Source of the DNA: JBHJHP01 sp042219825
GTDB lineage: Bacteria; Bacteroidota; Bacteroidia; Bacteroidales; UBA5342
DNA: 64,000 nucleotides
Assembly: GCF_042219825.1 (NCBI RefSeq)
Contig: NZ_JBHJHQ010000007.1
Coordinates: 124,001-188,000, forward strand
Reading direction: 5' to 3'
Shown: positions 18,901 to 26,420 of the stretch, one piece after another
Layout of the letters: every line of letters begins with the position of its first letter
Position numbering within the stretch: the stretch's first letter is position 1
Program-made: the position numbers and the translations under genes
Notes under the pieces: generated by a model
Databases searched by the model: none
What the model saw: only the letters and a program-made list of their open reading frames with translations
Told to the model about the DNA's origin: nothing

Positions 18901-20395
18901 CGCCACCATCACGCGGCTTCCACGCCATCACATTATGGTCAAGAGAACTGTTACGAACATAAATTTCGGTGATCACAAAGTCTGTAAAATTATCCACGTC
19001 CATGGATGATGCCACGGCATCGTAATTTTCCTGAATCATAAGATCCTTATTGTATAAGGCCAAAAAATCCTGGTACTGATCAAGTGTGCCTGCTTCGGCA
19101 TAATCTTCGTTTTCCACCATATCAACACCGGCAGGTCCGATGTCATGATTCTCCACAATAAAGTCTTCATCTACTTTCGAACGAATATTATGAATCCCCA
19201 TATATTCGCCATTTACATAAACCACACAGGGTTTGTAGCCCTGAACATCAACCGTTGAATTCAGTTTCATGAGATGTTGTGAAAGCGCATCCCTGAATAA
19301 GGTATACGACCAGTCGCTACCGGAAGCTCTTAAGGCAAACGAATCAAAAATATGGCGGGCACGATCCGAAAACAGAGGATAGTCCAGCTTGCCTTTACCA
19401 TATTCTTTTCTGAAGTATACTCCAAGCATTTTTTGCGGCAACTGCCAGGAGTAAAGTCCATTGACCTTTGTCCCTGCCTGCAAATTAAAAGCTGCACGGT
19501 CTGAGCCATCATTTTGAAAAAGCTCAACATTCACAGGGACTTCCCAATCCGGTTTAAAACTCTGAACATAAATGCCTGTATCAGAATCCCAGAAGTTTCC
19601 GGGGTCTGTAGCTAAAGAAATAACAGGAAGCTTTCCGATTTCATTATTCGGGTCAATAAAATAAGTATGCGTAATGACTTCACCGGGGACCATTCCGGGC
19701 TTGAATATCCTTGCCCTTAATGCACGAGTGTCTCTTATATCAATCATTCCATGAGCAACAGGTGAACTTTCAGTTGGAACAGATCCGTCAAGCGTATATC
19801 TTACCGTACCTCCAAAGGTGTTTTTTATGGTTACAGAAACAGATGTTTTGAAAATTCCTCCTAATGGTTCAAATGAGGGTTTATTTTTTACGATCCCATC
19901 ATAACTGGCGGTACTGTTGGTTGTGCCGGGAGTAGGTGAAGTGAAATAACCCCATGAACTGCCTCCGTCTGAAGTTCGTCCCATAGATATGTTAACTTCC
20001 TGCAATCCATAGATTAAAGTATCTACTGGTATAGTGTCCGGAGTAAAGAGTCCAATCTCCTCACCTGAAGCGGACAGTTTAAAACCGGTGTGCAGACCGG
20101 AATTATATCCGTCTGTCCAGATAATCAGAAAACCGTTTGCTGCAATTGAAGTTCCTGACGGAATTTGCCATTTATCTTTATTGGACAGATTATCGGTTAA
20201 ATAATACCCACTCAGGTCAACCACTGTATTCCCCTGGTTATAAAGTTCAACCCAGTCTGAACTTTCGTTGTAATCAGGATCTGTAATAATGCCTGTATTG
20301 GAAGCTAAAAATTCATTAATAACAACCTGTCCCGATAAGGAAATTTCCACAAGCAGCAGGAGTGGCAAAACGATAATAAATGCTAAAAATTTCAT
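15929..20395 (-). CDS. Multidomain secreted LTD/CotH/beta-helix protein with T9SS sorting domain
   Basis: This 1488-aa exported protein has a clear domain series. It has a signal peptide, then a lamin-tail domain (VVINEFLASNTG...DWVELYNQG), and a chitobiase-type C-terminal domain (GTVRYTLDGSVPTESSP). A CotH kinase-like domain follows (PVISLATDPGNFWDSDTGIYV; VNGEYMGIHNIRSKVDEDF; WKWVLVDMDRGFF). Next come a bacterial repeat domain (SGYTFKGW), a galactose-binding-like domain (LKCDDGAVVYINGTEVARE), a right-handed beta-helix (about residues 900-1250), a second lamin-tail domain and a T9SS type A tail (YPNPTSGLITI to VIKINE). The ATG at 20395 is chosen over a TTG at 20410. CotH homologues phosphorylate proteins or act in spore coats and cellulosomes; here the substrate is unknown. 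Confidence 0.85.
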   Translation of the reverse strand: MKFLAFIIVLPLLLLVEISLSGQVVINEFLASNTGIITDPDYNESSDWVELYNQGNTVVDLSGYYLTDNLSNKDKWQIPSGTSIAANGFLIIWTDGYNSGLHTGFKLSASGEEIGLFTPDTIPVDTLIYGLQEVNISMGRTSDGGSSWGYFTSPTPGTTNSTASYDGIVKNKPSFEPLGGIFKTSVSVTIKNTFGGTVRYTLDGSVPTESSPVAHGMIDIRDTRALRARIFKPGMVPGEVITHTYFIDPNNEIGKLPVISLATDPGNFWDSDTGIYVQSFKPDWEVPVNVELFQNDGSDRAAFNLQAGTKVNGLYSWQLPQKMLGVYFRKEYGKGKLDYPLFSDRARHIFDSFALRASGSDWSYTLFRDALSQHLMKLNSTVDVQGYKPCVVYVNGEYMGIHNIRSKVDEDFIVENHDIGPAGVDMVENEDYAEAGTLDQYQDFLALYNKDLMIQENYDAVASSMDVDNFTDFVITEIYVRNSSLDHNVMAWKPRDGGVWKWVLVDMDRGFFNPSSSMISYFENEGATPFTSLMKNQAYVKYFGRRLADQFFTTFNQARVNRIIDEFKAGITDEMPRHITRWQGTTSSYGSAIPSFAYWEDEIDALKAFAAARPDVILADLKNYGFQESSPLSVSSIPADAGKITFNGLLIDASPNVGSYPLDEPIILKAEAKSGYTFKGWIKPQLIPVFGVEQTWKYNDSGNDLGSTWKENGFDDQIWASGQAELGYGDGDENTVVAYTGGSNNKNITTYFRKTFDIADKGSVQQLRISLKCDDGAVVYINGTEVARENMPSGVIGYNTEALVSVGGVSEDDYSTYLTENTVLVDGTNTIAVEIHQSSATSSDISFDLSLDAYQTDQNSYYSTSNEITTSQTGNLSLTAVFEENGQCVLPAEITNDMILSLACSPYVVPDHVTVAKGATLTVEPGVEIWMDDGISITINGRLNAEGTETAPIFFTSNPDSPEHKWSILRFVGADTSRLSYVVVENASIGNHSVREVAAISAFSSILIMDHMTLENNHANPIAARYSDITLGNSTLHSEITGDLINVKYGKGHIYNSSFRGNDMPDTDAIDYDDVTDGVIRNCVIHNFFGFNSDAIDIGEKCQNITIDSVFVYNITDKGVSVGQQSSVKISQSVFTNCTLGAGLKDSSNVTIDHCTYYGVNTAVASYEKNVGDAGGNGIVTSSVLSNTYDETILVDPHSTLKVMYSTSDNDTLPANNNNYFMDPILSDPNTFDLSLSHYSPCFNKGLTGNIGADVVFSPSEHQPYISRLLYNSDASAGEVEYLVISNPETEPIDMSGYRITKGVTFVFPENTTLAGNGELIVTNNATLDFWAGYPKPLYQWESGRLANEGETIRLVSSTGIIADQIKYKNIAPWPVITSTHGIVLASSNLDNHFGKNWQSYNNNTWVGLESKSMRSEQEVYPNPTSGLITISGLQNLQVVEVYAVSGKLVKTAILSASANQIDLSNLPQGVYLVKAGTFQQNVIKINE

Positions 20396-20573
20396 TGTCT
20401 TTCCGACCAATTAACAATACCTTTTTGATAGGATAAATTGCAATCACCGGATCAAATGTATTAAATATTATTAAAAACCAGCTTCTTTGTATGATATTTT
20501 GATAGTTATTTTAAGTCAATTTTAAGAAACTTGCTGATTACATTAGTTGAAATATTAATCTGTAATATCGGGT

Positions 20574-21584
20574 TTATTTTGAATTTCTATAAAAAAGTTT
20601 CCCTGTAATCAGTAACCCGACAAAAACAAATCCTGCAAATACAAGACTGCTGATGGCAAGCTGCATACCTCCGGATAATATGTGACCACTGGTGCAGCCT
20701 CCAGCCATTCTTGCCCCAAAGATCAGGATGAAACCACCTGTAAACGACCATATAATTCGTTTCATCTTATTGGAACCATGATATTTTTGCCAGTTATCAT
20801 GAATTAACGTAAGTTTAAACTCCTTTCTGATAAGTGAGAACACTAAGCCAGCTATAAAGGCACCGGCAAGAAATATTAATTCCCAGTGTCCGGGTGTGGC
20901 AATTTTCGAAAAGTAGGTGCCGGATGTTGTGCTGGTTAAAACATCTGCGACATAAGGATACGAGGTGGAAGCACCTATTGGCCTGTTGGTTGTGGCGGTT
21001 AAGAACACAATCAGGTTCAGGACGGCTAATGCAATGCCAGAAACCAGCCATTTATAATCACTCTTTTTGTCCATCTTATGCATCCGGAAGGCCAAAAGGA
21101 TCAGCATAATGCCAAGCATTAACGTAAAGATGTAGAATAAAATCCGGTTGTGAATAAGAGAATCAAGAGAGAGCTTACCCCAGTCAGGACCAAGAATTGC
21201 CTGAATGTGAGGGAACAGCGCCGTAAACACAAATCCTCCGGCTAAACCTCCGATAATGCCGGTGAATGCATCGACTGACCCTTCGCCCAGAGAAACTGCC
21301 ATGGTCCCCGGACAATATCCAAGGATGGCCATTCCGGCTCCAAAGATCAAGCCGCCGGCCATAATTCCAACTGCTATAAATGGCTTGACGTGAAAAGTCG
21401 CCAATCCGAGTCCGATCTCGACGTTTAAAAGGATTGCGCCAATGCCAACCGCAACTGCCAATGCTTTTGCAACAGTAAGGTCAGAGAGTGTGGCAAGACC
21501 ACTAATGGTATTAAATCTGTTAAGTTTAGCATACTGTAAAATGGTGCCAAACAGAATTCCGAAAGTGAGAATAAGTAAAAACAT
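20574..21584 (-). CDS. YeeE/YedE-family sulfur-compound transporter
   Basis: This 336-aa, roughly nine-helix inner-membrane protein has both hallmark cysteine motifs of the YeeE/YedE (TsuA-like) family: GYCPGTMAVSLGEG with C91 and GGCTSGHILSGG with C297. It thus has the fused, full-length architecture that imports thiosulfate or related sulfur species through relayed cysteine interactions. No TusA/TsuB or sulfurtransferase gene is adjacent, which leaves the substrate open. The gene is monocistronic; about 120 bp separate it from the next minus-strand gene. Confidence 0.85.
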   Translation of the reverse strand: MFLLILTFGILFGTILQYAKLNRFNTISGLATLSDLTVAKALAVAVGIGAILLNVEIGLGLATFHVKPFIAVGIMAGGLIFGAGMAILGYCPGTMAVSLGEGSVDAFTGIIGGLAGGFVFTALFPHIQAILGPDWGKLSLDSLIHNRILFYIFTLMLGIMLILLAFRMHKMDKKSDYKWLVSGIALAVLNLIVFLTATTNRPIGASTSYPYVADVLTSTTSGTYFSKIATPGHWELIFLAGAFIAGLVFSLIRKEFKLTLIHDNWQKYHGSNKMKRIIWSFTGGFILIFGARMAGGCTSGHILSGGMQLAISSLVFAGFVFVGLLITGKLFYRNSK

Positions 21585-21705
21585 GATATATAATTTAAGT
21601 GATTTCTTTAAAATTTAAGTATCACATAAGGCACGGCACTTAAAGAAATATCAGGTTATTTGGGAATAGTATAACAATGTAAATCAGGAAAAGTTGGTGA
21701 AACAA

Positions 21706-22848
21706 TTATTCCTTAAGTAATTTTTTTACATCCACGGTAAAGAAAGGCCCTTTAGAGGCCGGAACTTTATTCATGCTCACATGCATTAACATTTTTGAGG
21801 GCTCAAAAAGTACACACTGTAAATTTTTATTTGGGACGCGGGCATCATACATGGCATCCTGCAAATAATTCAGGCTGAATTCGCCGTAATGATCACGGGC
21901 ATTCAGCATCAGACATGCAAAACGGTTGTCAATCTCAGGTTTAGAATACATCTCTGAACTGTAAAAATAGTTAGACGATGCCAGGACGCCTTTACTTCCT
22001 TCTCGTACAGAAAATCTATTGAGACCAAGTTCGGCAATGATGGCTTCTGAAGTGTCAGCGCACATCACATTTATCGGAATCATTTGTTTTTGTAGCGTCA
22101 GAAAATTTATCATTTCGCGTGCGCTTGCAGACTTTTCACTGCCGATCTGCATCCACAGGTGAATAGGTAAACCATCAATCTGCGTTGAATCTTTTCGGCT
22201 GTTTTTTACCAGCATATTGCCGAAGCAAACTCCTTTTTCGTTTATTCCGGTTAAAGAACCAACCAACCCGATGAATGACGAGGCCACTGTGGCATATCCT
22301 GTTTTCGGGTGTTTTACAATAATAATCCCAAGCGCTTTATTGATTTTTTTCAGGTTGTAATCGGCATTTCTTCCCATCATCAGGCTTCCATCGGGTGTAG
22401 CCTGATCCCAAACCGCCAGCACTGAACAAGACGTTTTAGGAACGATATTCATAGCCAGGAGTTTTTTATAATCAATCTCTGAGCTTTCAGCCATAGCTTT
22501 AATGAATGCTTTATAGTCGGAGGGCAATGAAGATTCTGCCTTATCGGCAAAAGCCAGGTATTTTCTGATCATTCGTTTGGGGAATACTTTCTCGACCATA
22601 AAAACGACTGATGAAAGTTGTGTCTTGAGTATTGATCCGTACTGAGATCCCATCTCGGACGGAGTGCCATAAAGGTGCAAAACCGGAATATTGTTCTGGA
22701 TCTCCAATCGTGGTTCACCCTGATGAGCTTTTTCAGATGCTTCAATGTGACTGTGCATAACATCATTGTAGGCGGTATAAAGTTTACATCCCGAAACAAG
22801 AAAAACAATCCCCATCAAGGTTATAATATGGCATAGCTTTTTGATCAT
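21706..22848 (-). CDS. C45-like NTN-hydrolase lipoprotein (acyl-transferase/amidase family)
   Basis: The 380-aa product begins with a lipoprotein signal (IVFLVSGC, lipid-anchored C21). It then shows the pattern of the choloylglycine hydrolase/C45 (AAT-type) NTN-hydrolases: LHLYGTPSEMGSQYG, then SCSVLAVWDQATPDGSLMMG with C141 as likely nucleophile, then GRNADYNL. Family members are made as proenzymes, cleave themselves before the Cys, and hydrolyse amide bonds or transfer acyl groups. The substrate is unknown; a role at the outer or inner membrane face is suggested by the lipid anchor. The gene stands alone. Confidence 0.75.
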   Translation of the reverse strand: MIKKLCHIITLMGIVFLVSGCKLYTAYNDVMHSHIEASEKAHQGEPRLEIQNNIPVLHLYGTPSEMGSQYGSILKTQLSSVVFMVEKVFPKRMIRKYLAFADKAESSLPSDYKAFIKAMAESSEIDYKKLLAMNIVPKTSCSVLAVWDQATPDGSLMMGRNADYNLKKINKALGIIIVKHPKTGYATVASSFIGLVGSLTGINEKGVCFGNMLVKNSRKDSTQIDGLPIHLWMQIGSEKSASAREMINFLTLQKQMIPINVMCADTSEAIIAELGLNRFSVREGSKGVLASSNYFYSSEMYSKPEIDNRFACLMLNARDHYGEFSLNYLQDAMYDARVPNKNLQCVLFEPSKMLMHVSMNKVPASKGPFFTVDVKKLLKE

Positions 22849-23039
22849 CCTAATTAGCTCTAACGCGTATAGCTGAAAATTAGGAGATAAATTTGAAATA
22901 AGGAAATTTTATCAGAAAAGAATTTTTGTGTCAGATTATTCCGTGGTCATTTTGTATTTCTGATGAAGCTTTAGCGATACAGGGAAAGGGACTCTAATCA
23001 GGTTTTCAATGAGGGAGCAGGGACGAAAAATAAAGCTTC

Positions 23040-23062
23040 AGGGAAAGTATAATGTTTTCCCT
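23040..23062 (-). terminator. Hairpin after marC-like gene
   Basis: AGGGAAA (23040-23046) pairs perfectly with TTTCCCT (23056-23062), with a 9-base loop, directly at the stop codon of the minus-strand gene. A loose T-rich run (TTTATTTTT) follows on that strand, so it could act as a weak intrinsic terminator. Confidence 0.4.
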
Positions 23063-23682
23063 TATCCGATATTAAATGCCAGTTTAATGCCATCAATGGT
23101 CATGCCTGCGCCTATAATGGCCAGAATCAGTCCCATCAACTTGCCCATAACAGCGATCAGGTTATGCCCCAGTTTGTCTACGATTTTTTCACTTAAAGCA
23201 AAAGCGAGATAGGTAAGAAAAACCATCAGTGCAAATATGGCAATCACAATACCGATATGCAAAAAATCAGCATTGGTGACGTTATTCATAGCCGAAACGA
23301 TGGTTCCCGGACCTGCAAGAATAGGAATGGCAAGTGGCGAAATTGCAACACCGTCATCCACTTCAATGTGTTCCTGTGTATGGACTTTTGATTTCTGAGA
23401 AAGCAACATCTCGAAACCGATATAAAATATCAGGATGCCACCGGTCATTTTAAACGCCGGTATGGTAATGCCAAATAACTCAAAAATATACTTTCCAAGA
23501 ATAACAAATGCGGTTACAATAACAAATGCCGTAATTGTGGCTCTTTTGGCAATGCGCTTTTTTACGTCATCACTGCTGTCGCCCACTAAGCCCATGAAAA
23601 TAGGCGTATTGGCAATAGGGTTCATAATGGCAAAGAAACCGGTGAAAACAGAAAGTGAAAAGGTCAGATAATTATCGCTCAT
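23062..23682 (-). CDS. MarC-family integral membrane protein
   Basis: This 206-aa protein has six predicted helices and the MarC family features: FFAIMNPIANTPIFMGL near residue 20, and AIPILAGPGTIVSAM at about 118-132. Despite the historical name, MarC proteins have no proven role in multiple antibiotic resistance; they are thought to be transporters (NAAT family). The gene is monocistronic, with a hairpin right after its stop. Confidence 0.88.
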   Translation of the reverse strand: MSDNYLTFSLSVFTGFFAIMNPIANTPIFMGLVGDSSDDVKKRIAKRATITAFVIVTAFVILGKYIFELFGITIPAFKMTGGILIFYIGFEMLLSQKSKVHTQEHIEVDDGVAISPLAIPILAGPGTIVSAMNNVTNADFLHIGIVIAIFALMVFLTYLAFALSEKIVDKLGHNLIAVMGKLMGLILAIIGAGMTIDGIKLAFNIG

Positions 23683-23782
23683 CGTTCTGCAGTTTTTTAT
23701 TTAGAACCAAAATTACTAAATGCTGCAATGAAGTAGCTATTTTTTTAAGAATTAATAAGTGTTTATGGGTTTATAAAATGAA

Positions 23783-23811
23783 ACGGACAAGTCACTAATG
23801 CGCTTGTCCGT
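23783..23811 (-). terminator. Intrinsic-type terminator hairpin after the M56 gene
   Basis: ACGGACAAG (23783-23791) pairs perfectly with CTTGTCCGT (23803-23811), with an 11-base loop. The hairpin lies 8 bp past the stop of the minus-strand M56 gene. The following T-run on that strand is short and broken (TTTCATTTTAT). Confidence 0.65.
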
Positions 23812-23818
23812 GCTATTG

Positions 23819-25354
23819 TTATTTCAGTTTTTTTGGCGGTGGCGGGGGCGGAGGTGGTGCTACTGCTTTGGGACTTGCAAAGGAAATCCTGACCGGTACG
23901 ATTTCATTAATGATCTTTCTTTGCTCAATAGTTAGCTTAAAATAATCATTTTGAAACAATTGTTCTGCTTTGTTTTGTCGCAAAGCCAGGTATTTTTTAC
24001 CTATGCCTCTGAGCAGATCATCCACTACGTCCTTGTCTGTTGCTTTGTCAAACTGTATGCTGATGACGCCTTTAGGTATCTTCTGCATTCCCAGGTTTCC
24101 AATTTTCTTTTCAGAATATTCCGGACTGAGATGCTGAGTTTTCAGTGCAGGATTTCCATTAATGAAATTTTCAACACTGTTTATAGCACCTTCCAGATTT
24201 GATCTTTCATTTTCAACCAGAAATTCATTCAGCCTGTTTATCTTGATGATCAAAACATTTTTTTCTTTCATTGGTGGAAGATTTGGTTCAGCTTCAGGAA
24301 TCGGCATACCGTTTTTCGCTTCCTCAGCAGTTGGAATATGAACCTGTTTTACATGAATGTTTTCCCTTACTTTATTGACATTTGTAAGCGTCCATAAGCT
24401 TAGCCATTGCTGCGAACTGTCCTGAACAGAAAAAAGAGGTACTGCAGAAGCAATATTATTTATCGCTTCGGGTCGGGAAAATGCCTGGAGTATCAGGACT
24501 GCCAGGGGCACAAACAAAAGTAGTTTGAGTCCGGCCCATCTTGGTTTATTCGTTTTTTGAATCATTTTAAATCGTTTTAAAATTGGTTTTTGAATAAATT
24601 GATTTGCCAGGGCAAAACGTCTTTCACCCACAGCTTTTTCAAGGACCAACAGTTGGTATGTTTGTGCATCGATGCCTGTATTAATGACGGCCTCATCAGC
24701 CTGGTATTCGTGAATCAGTTTCAGATCACGCCTTAAAAGCCACATAAAGGGGTTGAACCAATGGAACAGGGTAAACAGCTCCAGAACGAACAAATCTGTT
24801 GCATGGTTAAATTGAATATGTGCTTTTTCGTGTGCAATAATGATGTCCCTGTCTTTTTCATAGTCGTGTTGATTCATCACAATCCGGTTCATAAAGGTAA
24901 ACGGTTGAACCATCTCTTTTACGATGGCTATCATCACATCTTTGATGTGAACGCGTTCGGCTTTTCGGATCAGCTGAACAATTTTGAAAAGGGATATAAT
25001 GAGTTTTAGAATCAGCAGTGCTATGCCAATGAAATAGGTTAAATGAATGATAGTTCCTGGTGTAAGAAGGTGTTTGTAAGCCAGTGTTTCTGTTGCCGGA
25101 GCTGCCTTTTCTGTGATATCAAATGTGAGCGGGGCGAACAGCTCCTGTAGCACATTTAATGGAACAATGTGATTTTTTTCGGGGATGAATGAGAAATTCA
25201 GAAAAGGAATTATGGCTGAACTCAATATGATTCCCAACAAAACGAAGCGATTGAGATGATGGGTTTTCATTTGGCTCATAAAACCTTTGTAAACCAGGTA
25301 GAAAACAACCAGACTCAATGTCGATTTCAGCAGATATGTCAGAAATGGTGTCAT
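23819..25354 (-). CDS. BlaR1/M56-family membrane-anchored metalloprotease sensor
   Basis: This 511-aa protein has N-terminal transmembrane helices (about 8-25, 35-55, 103-130) and a cytosolic zinc-protease loop with IIIAHEKAHI (H175, E176, H179) and HEYQADEAV (E216 as third ligand). This is the BlaR1/MecR1 plan, in which a signal activates the protease to remove its BlaI repressor. A further hydrophobic segment sits near 275-295. The C-terminal 200 residues are not a penicillin-binding sensor domain; they end in eight consecutive prolines and KKLK. The ligand is therefore unlikely to be simply a beta-lactam. The ATG overlaps blaI's stop in a four-base ATGA junction, so the two are translationally coupled. 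Confidence 0.85.
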   Translation of the reverse strand: MTPFLTYLLKSTLSLVVFYLVYKGFMSQMKTHHLNRFVLLGIILSSAIIPFLNFSFIPEKNHIVPLNVLQELFAPLTFDITEKAAPATETLAYKHLLTPGTIIHLTYFIGIALLILKLIISLFKIVQLIRKAERVHIKDVMIAIVKEMVQPFTFMNRIVMNQHDYEKDRDIIIAHEKAHIQFNHATDLFVLELFTLFHWFNPFMWLLRRDLKLIHEYQADEAVINTGIDAQTYQLLVLEKAVGERRFALANQFIQKPILKRFKMIQKTNKPRWAGLKLLLFVPLAVLILQAFSRPEAINNIASAVPLFSVQDSSQQWLSLWTLTNVNKVRENIHVKQVHIPTAEEAKNGMPIPEAEPNLPPMKEKNVLIIKINRLNEFLVENERSNLEGAINSVENFINGNPALKTQHLSPEYSEKKIGNLGMQKIPKGVISIQFDKATDKDVVDDLLRGIGKKYLALRQNKAEQLFQNDYFKLTIEQRKIINEIVPVRISFASPKAVAPPPPPPPPKKLK

Positions 25355-25722
25355 TTCGTTTCTTTTTTGCTGTTTTCTATTTTCTTGATGATTTTCTTAA
25401 GTTCCTTCACTGAGATGTTTTGGTCCTCAACGAATTGTGATACCACATTCTGATACGAATTGTTGAAGTACTTTTTTACCACAGTGCTCAGTGTTTTTGT
25501 ACGATATTCTTCCTGAGTTATCGCCGGAAAGTACCGGTAAGTATTTCCAAATTGTTCATGATCCAGGTAGCCCTTTTCCTCAAGTGCCCGAACCATAGTT
25601 GATAAAGTATTGTAATGTAATTTCTGATCTGCATAAAGTTCAACCAGTTCCTTGACAAACATTGGGCCTTTCTCCCAATAGAAATTCATGATTTCTTCTT
25701 CTTTTTGCGTCAGTTTTTTCAT
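25351..25722 (-). CDS. BlaI/MecI-family transcriptional repressor
   Basis: This 123-aa winged-helix repressor starts MKKLTQKEEEIMNFYW. The recognition region reads HYNTLSTMVRALEEKGYLDHEQ, and the dimerising C-terminal helices follow (FVEDQNISVKELKKIIKKIE). I chose the ATG at 25722 because the longer ORF start would add 24 residues unlike the family and would cover the promoter. It is the first gene of an operon with the M56 protease, overlapping it by four bases. Two identical-format operators overlie its promoter, which points to autorepression relieved by the protease. Confidence 0.9.
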   Translation of the reverse strand: MKKLTQKEEEIMNFYWEKGPMFVKELVELYADQKLHYNTLSTMVRALEEKGYLDHEQFGNTYRYFPAITQEEYRTKTLSTVVKKYFNNSYQNVVSQFVEDQNISVKELKKIIKKIENSKKETK

Positions 25723-25741
25723 AATCAAACAATTTATATCA

Positions 25742-25749
25742 CAAATATA
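25742..25749 (-). promoter_or_regulatory. Promoter -7 element of the BlaI-M56 operon
   Basis: On the minus strand TATATTTG exactly matches the TAnnTTTG consensus, 20 bp before the BlaI start codon. It touches the inner operator, so a bound repressor would cover the RNA polymerase site. Confidence 0.65.
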
Positions 25750-25786
25750 ACTAAATAATCTAGTTTTTAAACTAAAAAATATAGTT
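25749..25786 (-). promoter_or_regulatory. Tandem BlaI operators
   Basis: Two dyads share the same format, AACTA-N7-TAGTT, at 25749-25765 and 25770-25786. Their centres lie 21 bp apart, two helical turns, so dimers would bind the same DNA face. They occupy about -12 to -49 relative to the predicted start, over and upstream of the promoter. Direct observation of the dyads is firm; binding by BlaI is inferred from position and family. Confidence 0.7.
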
Positions 25787-25799
25787 AACGTCACTAAAA

Positions 25800-26154
25800 A
25801 ATATATTTATATTTTTAATATACTGTAAATAAGTACTTTAATAGAATATATATTGATTATGTAAAGCGTAATAGTACAGGTCGCTTCATAAGGTTGAAAG
25901 CGAAAACTATAATATTTAGTTGTTAGTTCCGACAATCACTATCCGTTTTGGGATATTTTTCCTAAAGGTTCGGGAAAATTCAACACATGTGGTGCATTTT
26001 TCTACAGTATGAATATAAGTGTGTTTTGTAAAATACAGATAATCAGGTCTTAGTGGGAGTTGTTCTTGTTGGCATGGTTTTGTTATATACAATATATGTT
26101 GACGTGAACAGCAGAATGTTAGAATAGCATATTAACTTTTTAAAACAAATAATT
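25800..26154. other. Intergenic region upstream of the small membrane peptide
   Basis: About 355 bp with no coding region that I can support. The left part is very AT-rich. The centre contains TTTTGGGATATTTTTCC and GTGTGTTTTGTAAAATAC, possible promoter pieces for the plus-strand peptide gene at 26155. I see no RNA fold or repeat array. Confidence 0.4.
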
Positions 26155-26301
26155 ATGAGATCAATACTTTATTTAATAGCAGTAGTCCTTGTTGTCGGTT
26201 GGATATTCGGATTCTTTGTCTATTCTGTCGGAGGACTTATCCACATTCTACTTGTTCTTGCCGTTATATCTCTCCTCATCTCAATTATCAGGGGAAAGTA
26301 G
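26155..26301 (+). CDS. Small lmo0937-type membrane protein (48 aa)
   Basis: This short gene encodes 48 residues: a start MRSILYLIAVVLVVGWIF, a central GFFVYSVGGLIHILLVLA, and an end ISLLISIIRGK. The two hydrophobic helices around a GG-IH turn and the basic end are the pattern of the lmo0937/DUF5670 family of tiny membrane proteins, which are abundant in Bacteroidota and often stress-related. It lies near other stress genes (corA-like, dps, oxyR). The ATG at 26155 follows an A-rich leader rather than a clear ribosome-binding site, as is common in this phylum. Confidence 0.85.
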   Translation: MRSILYLIAVVLVVGWIFGFFVYSVGGLIHILLVLAVISLLISIIRGK

Positions 26302-26420
26302 CCCTGTAACATTCAAAAACCAATATATATACAACGCAAACTACAATCCGTTTGCTTGTTGTCAGAACCTGAGAATCAATATATGGAATGATATGTGATT
26401 TTCAGGTTCATTTTTTCGGA

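Noticed and set aside
25351..25794. Longer BlaI start at 25794
   Set aside because: It would place the promoter and both operators inside the coding region and add 24 residues unlike the family.
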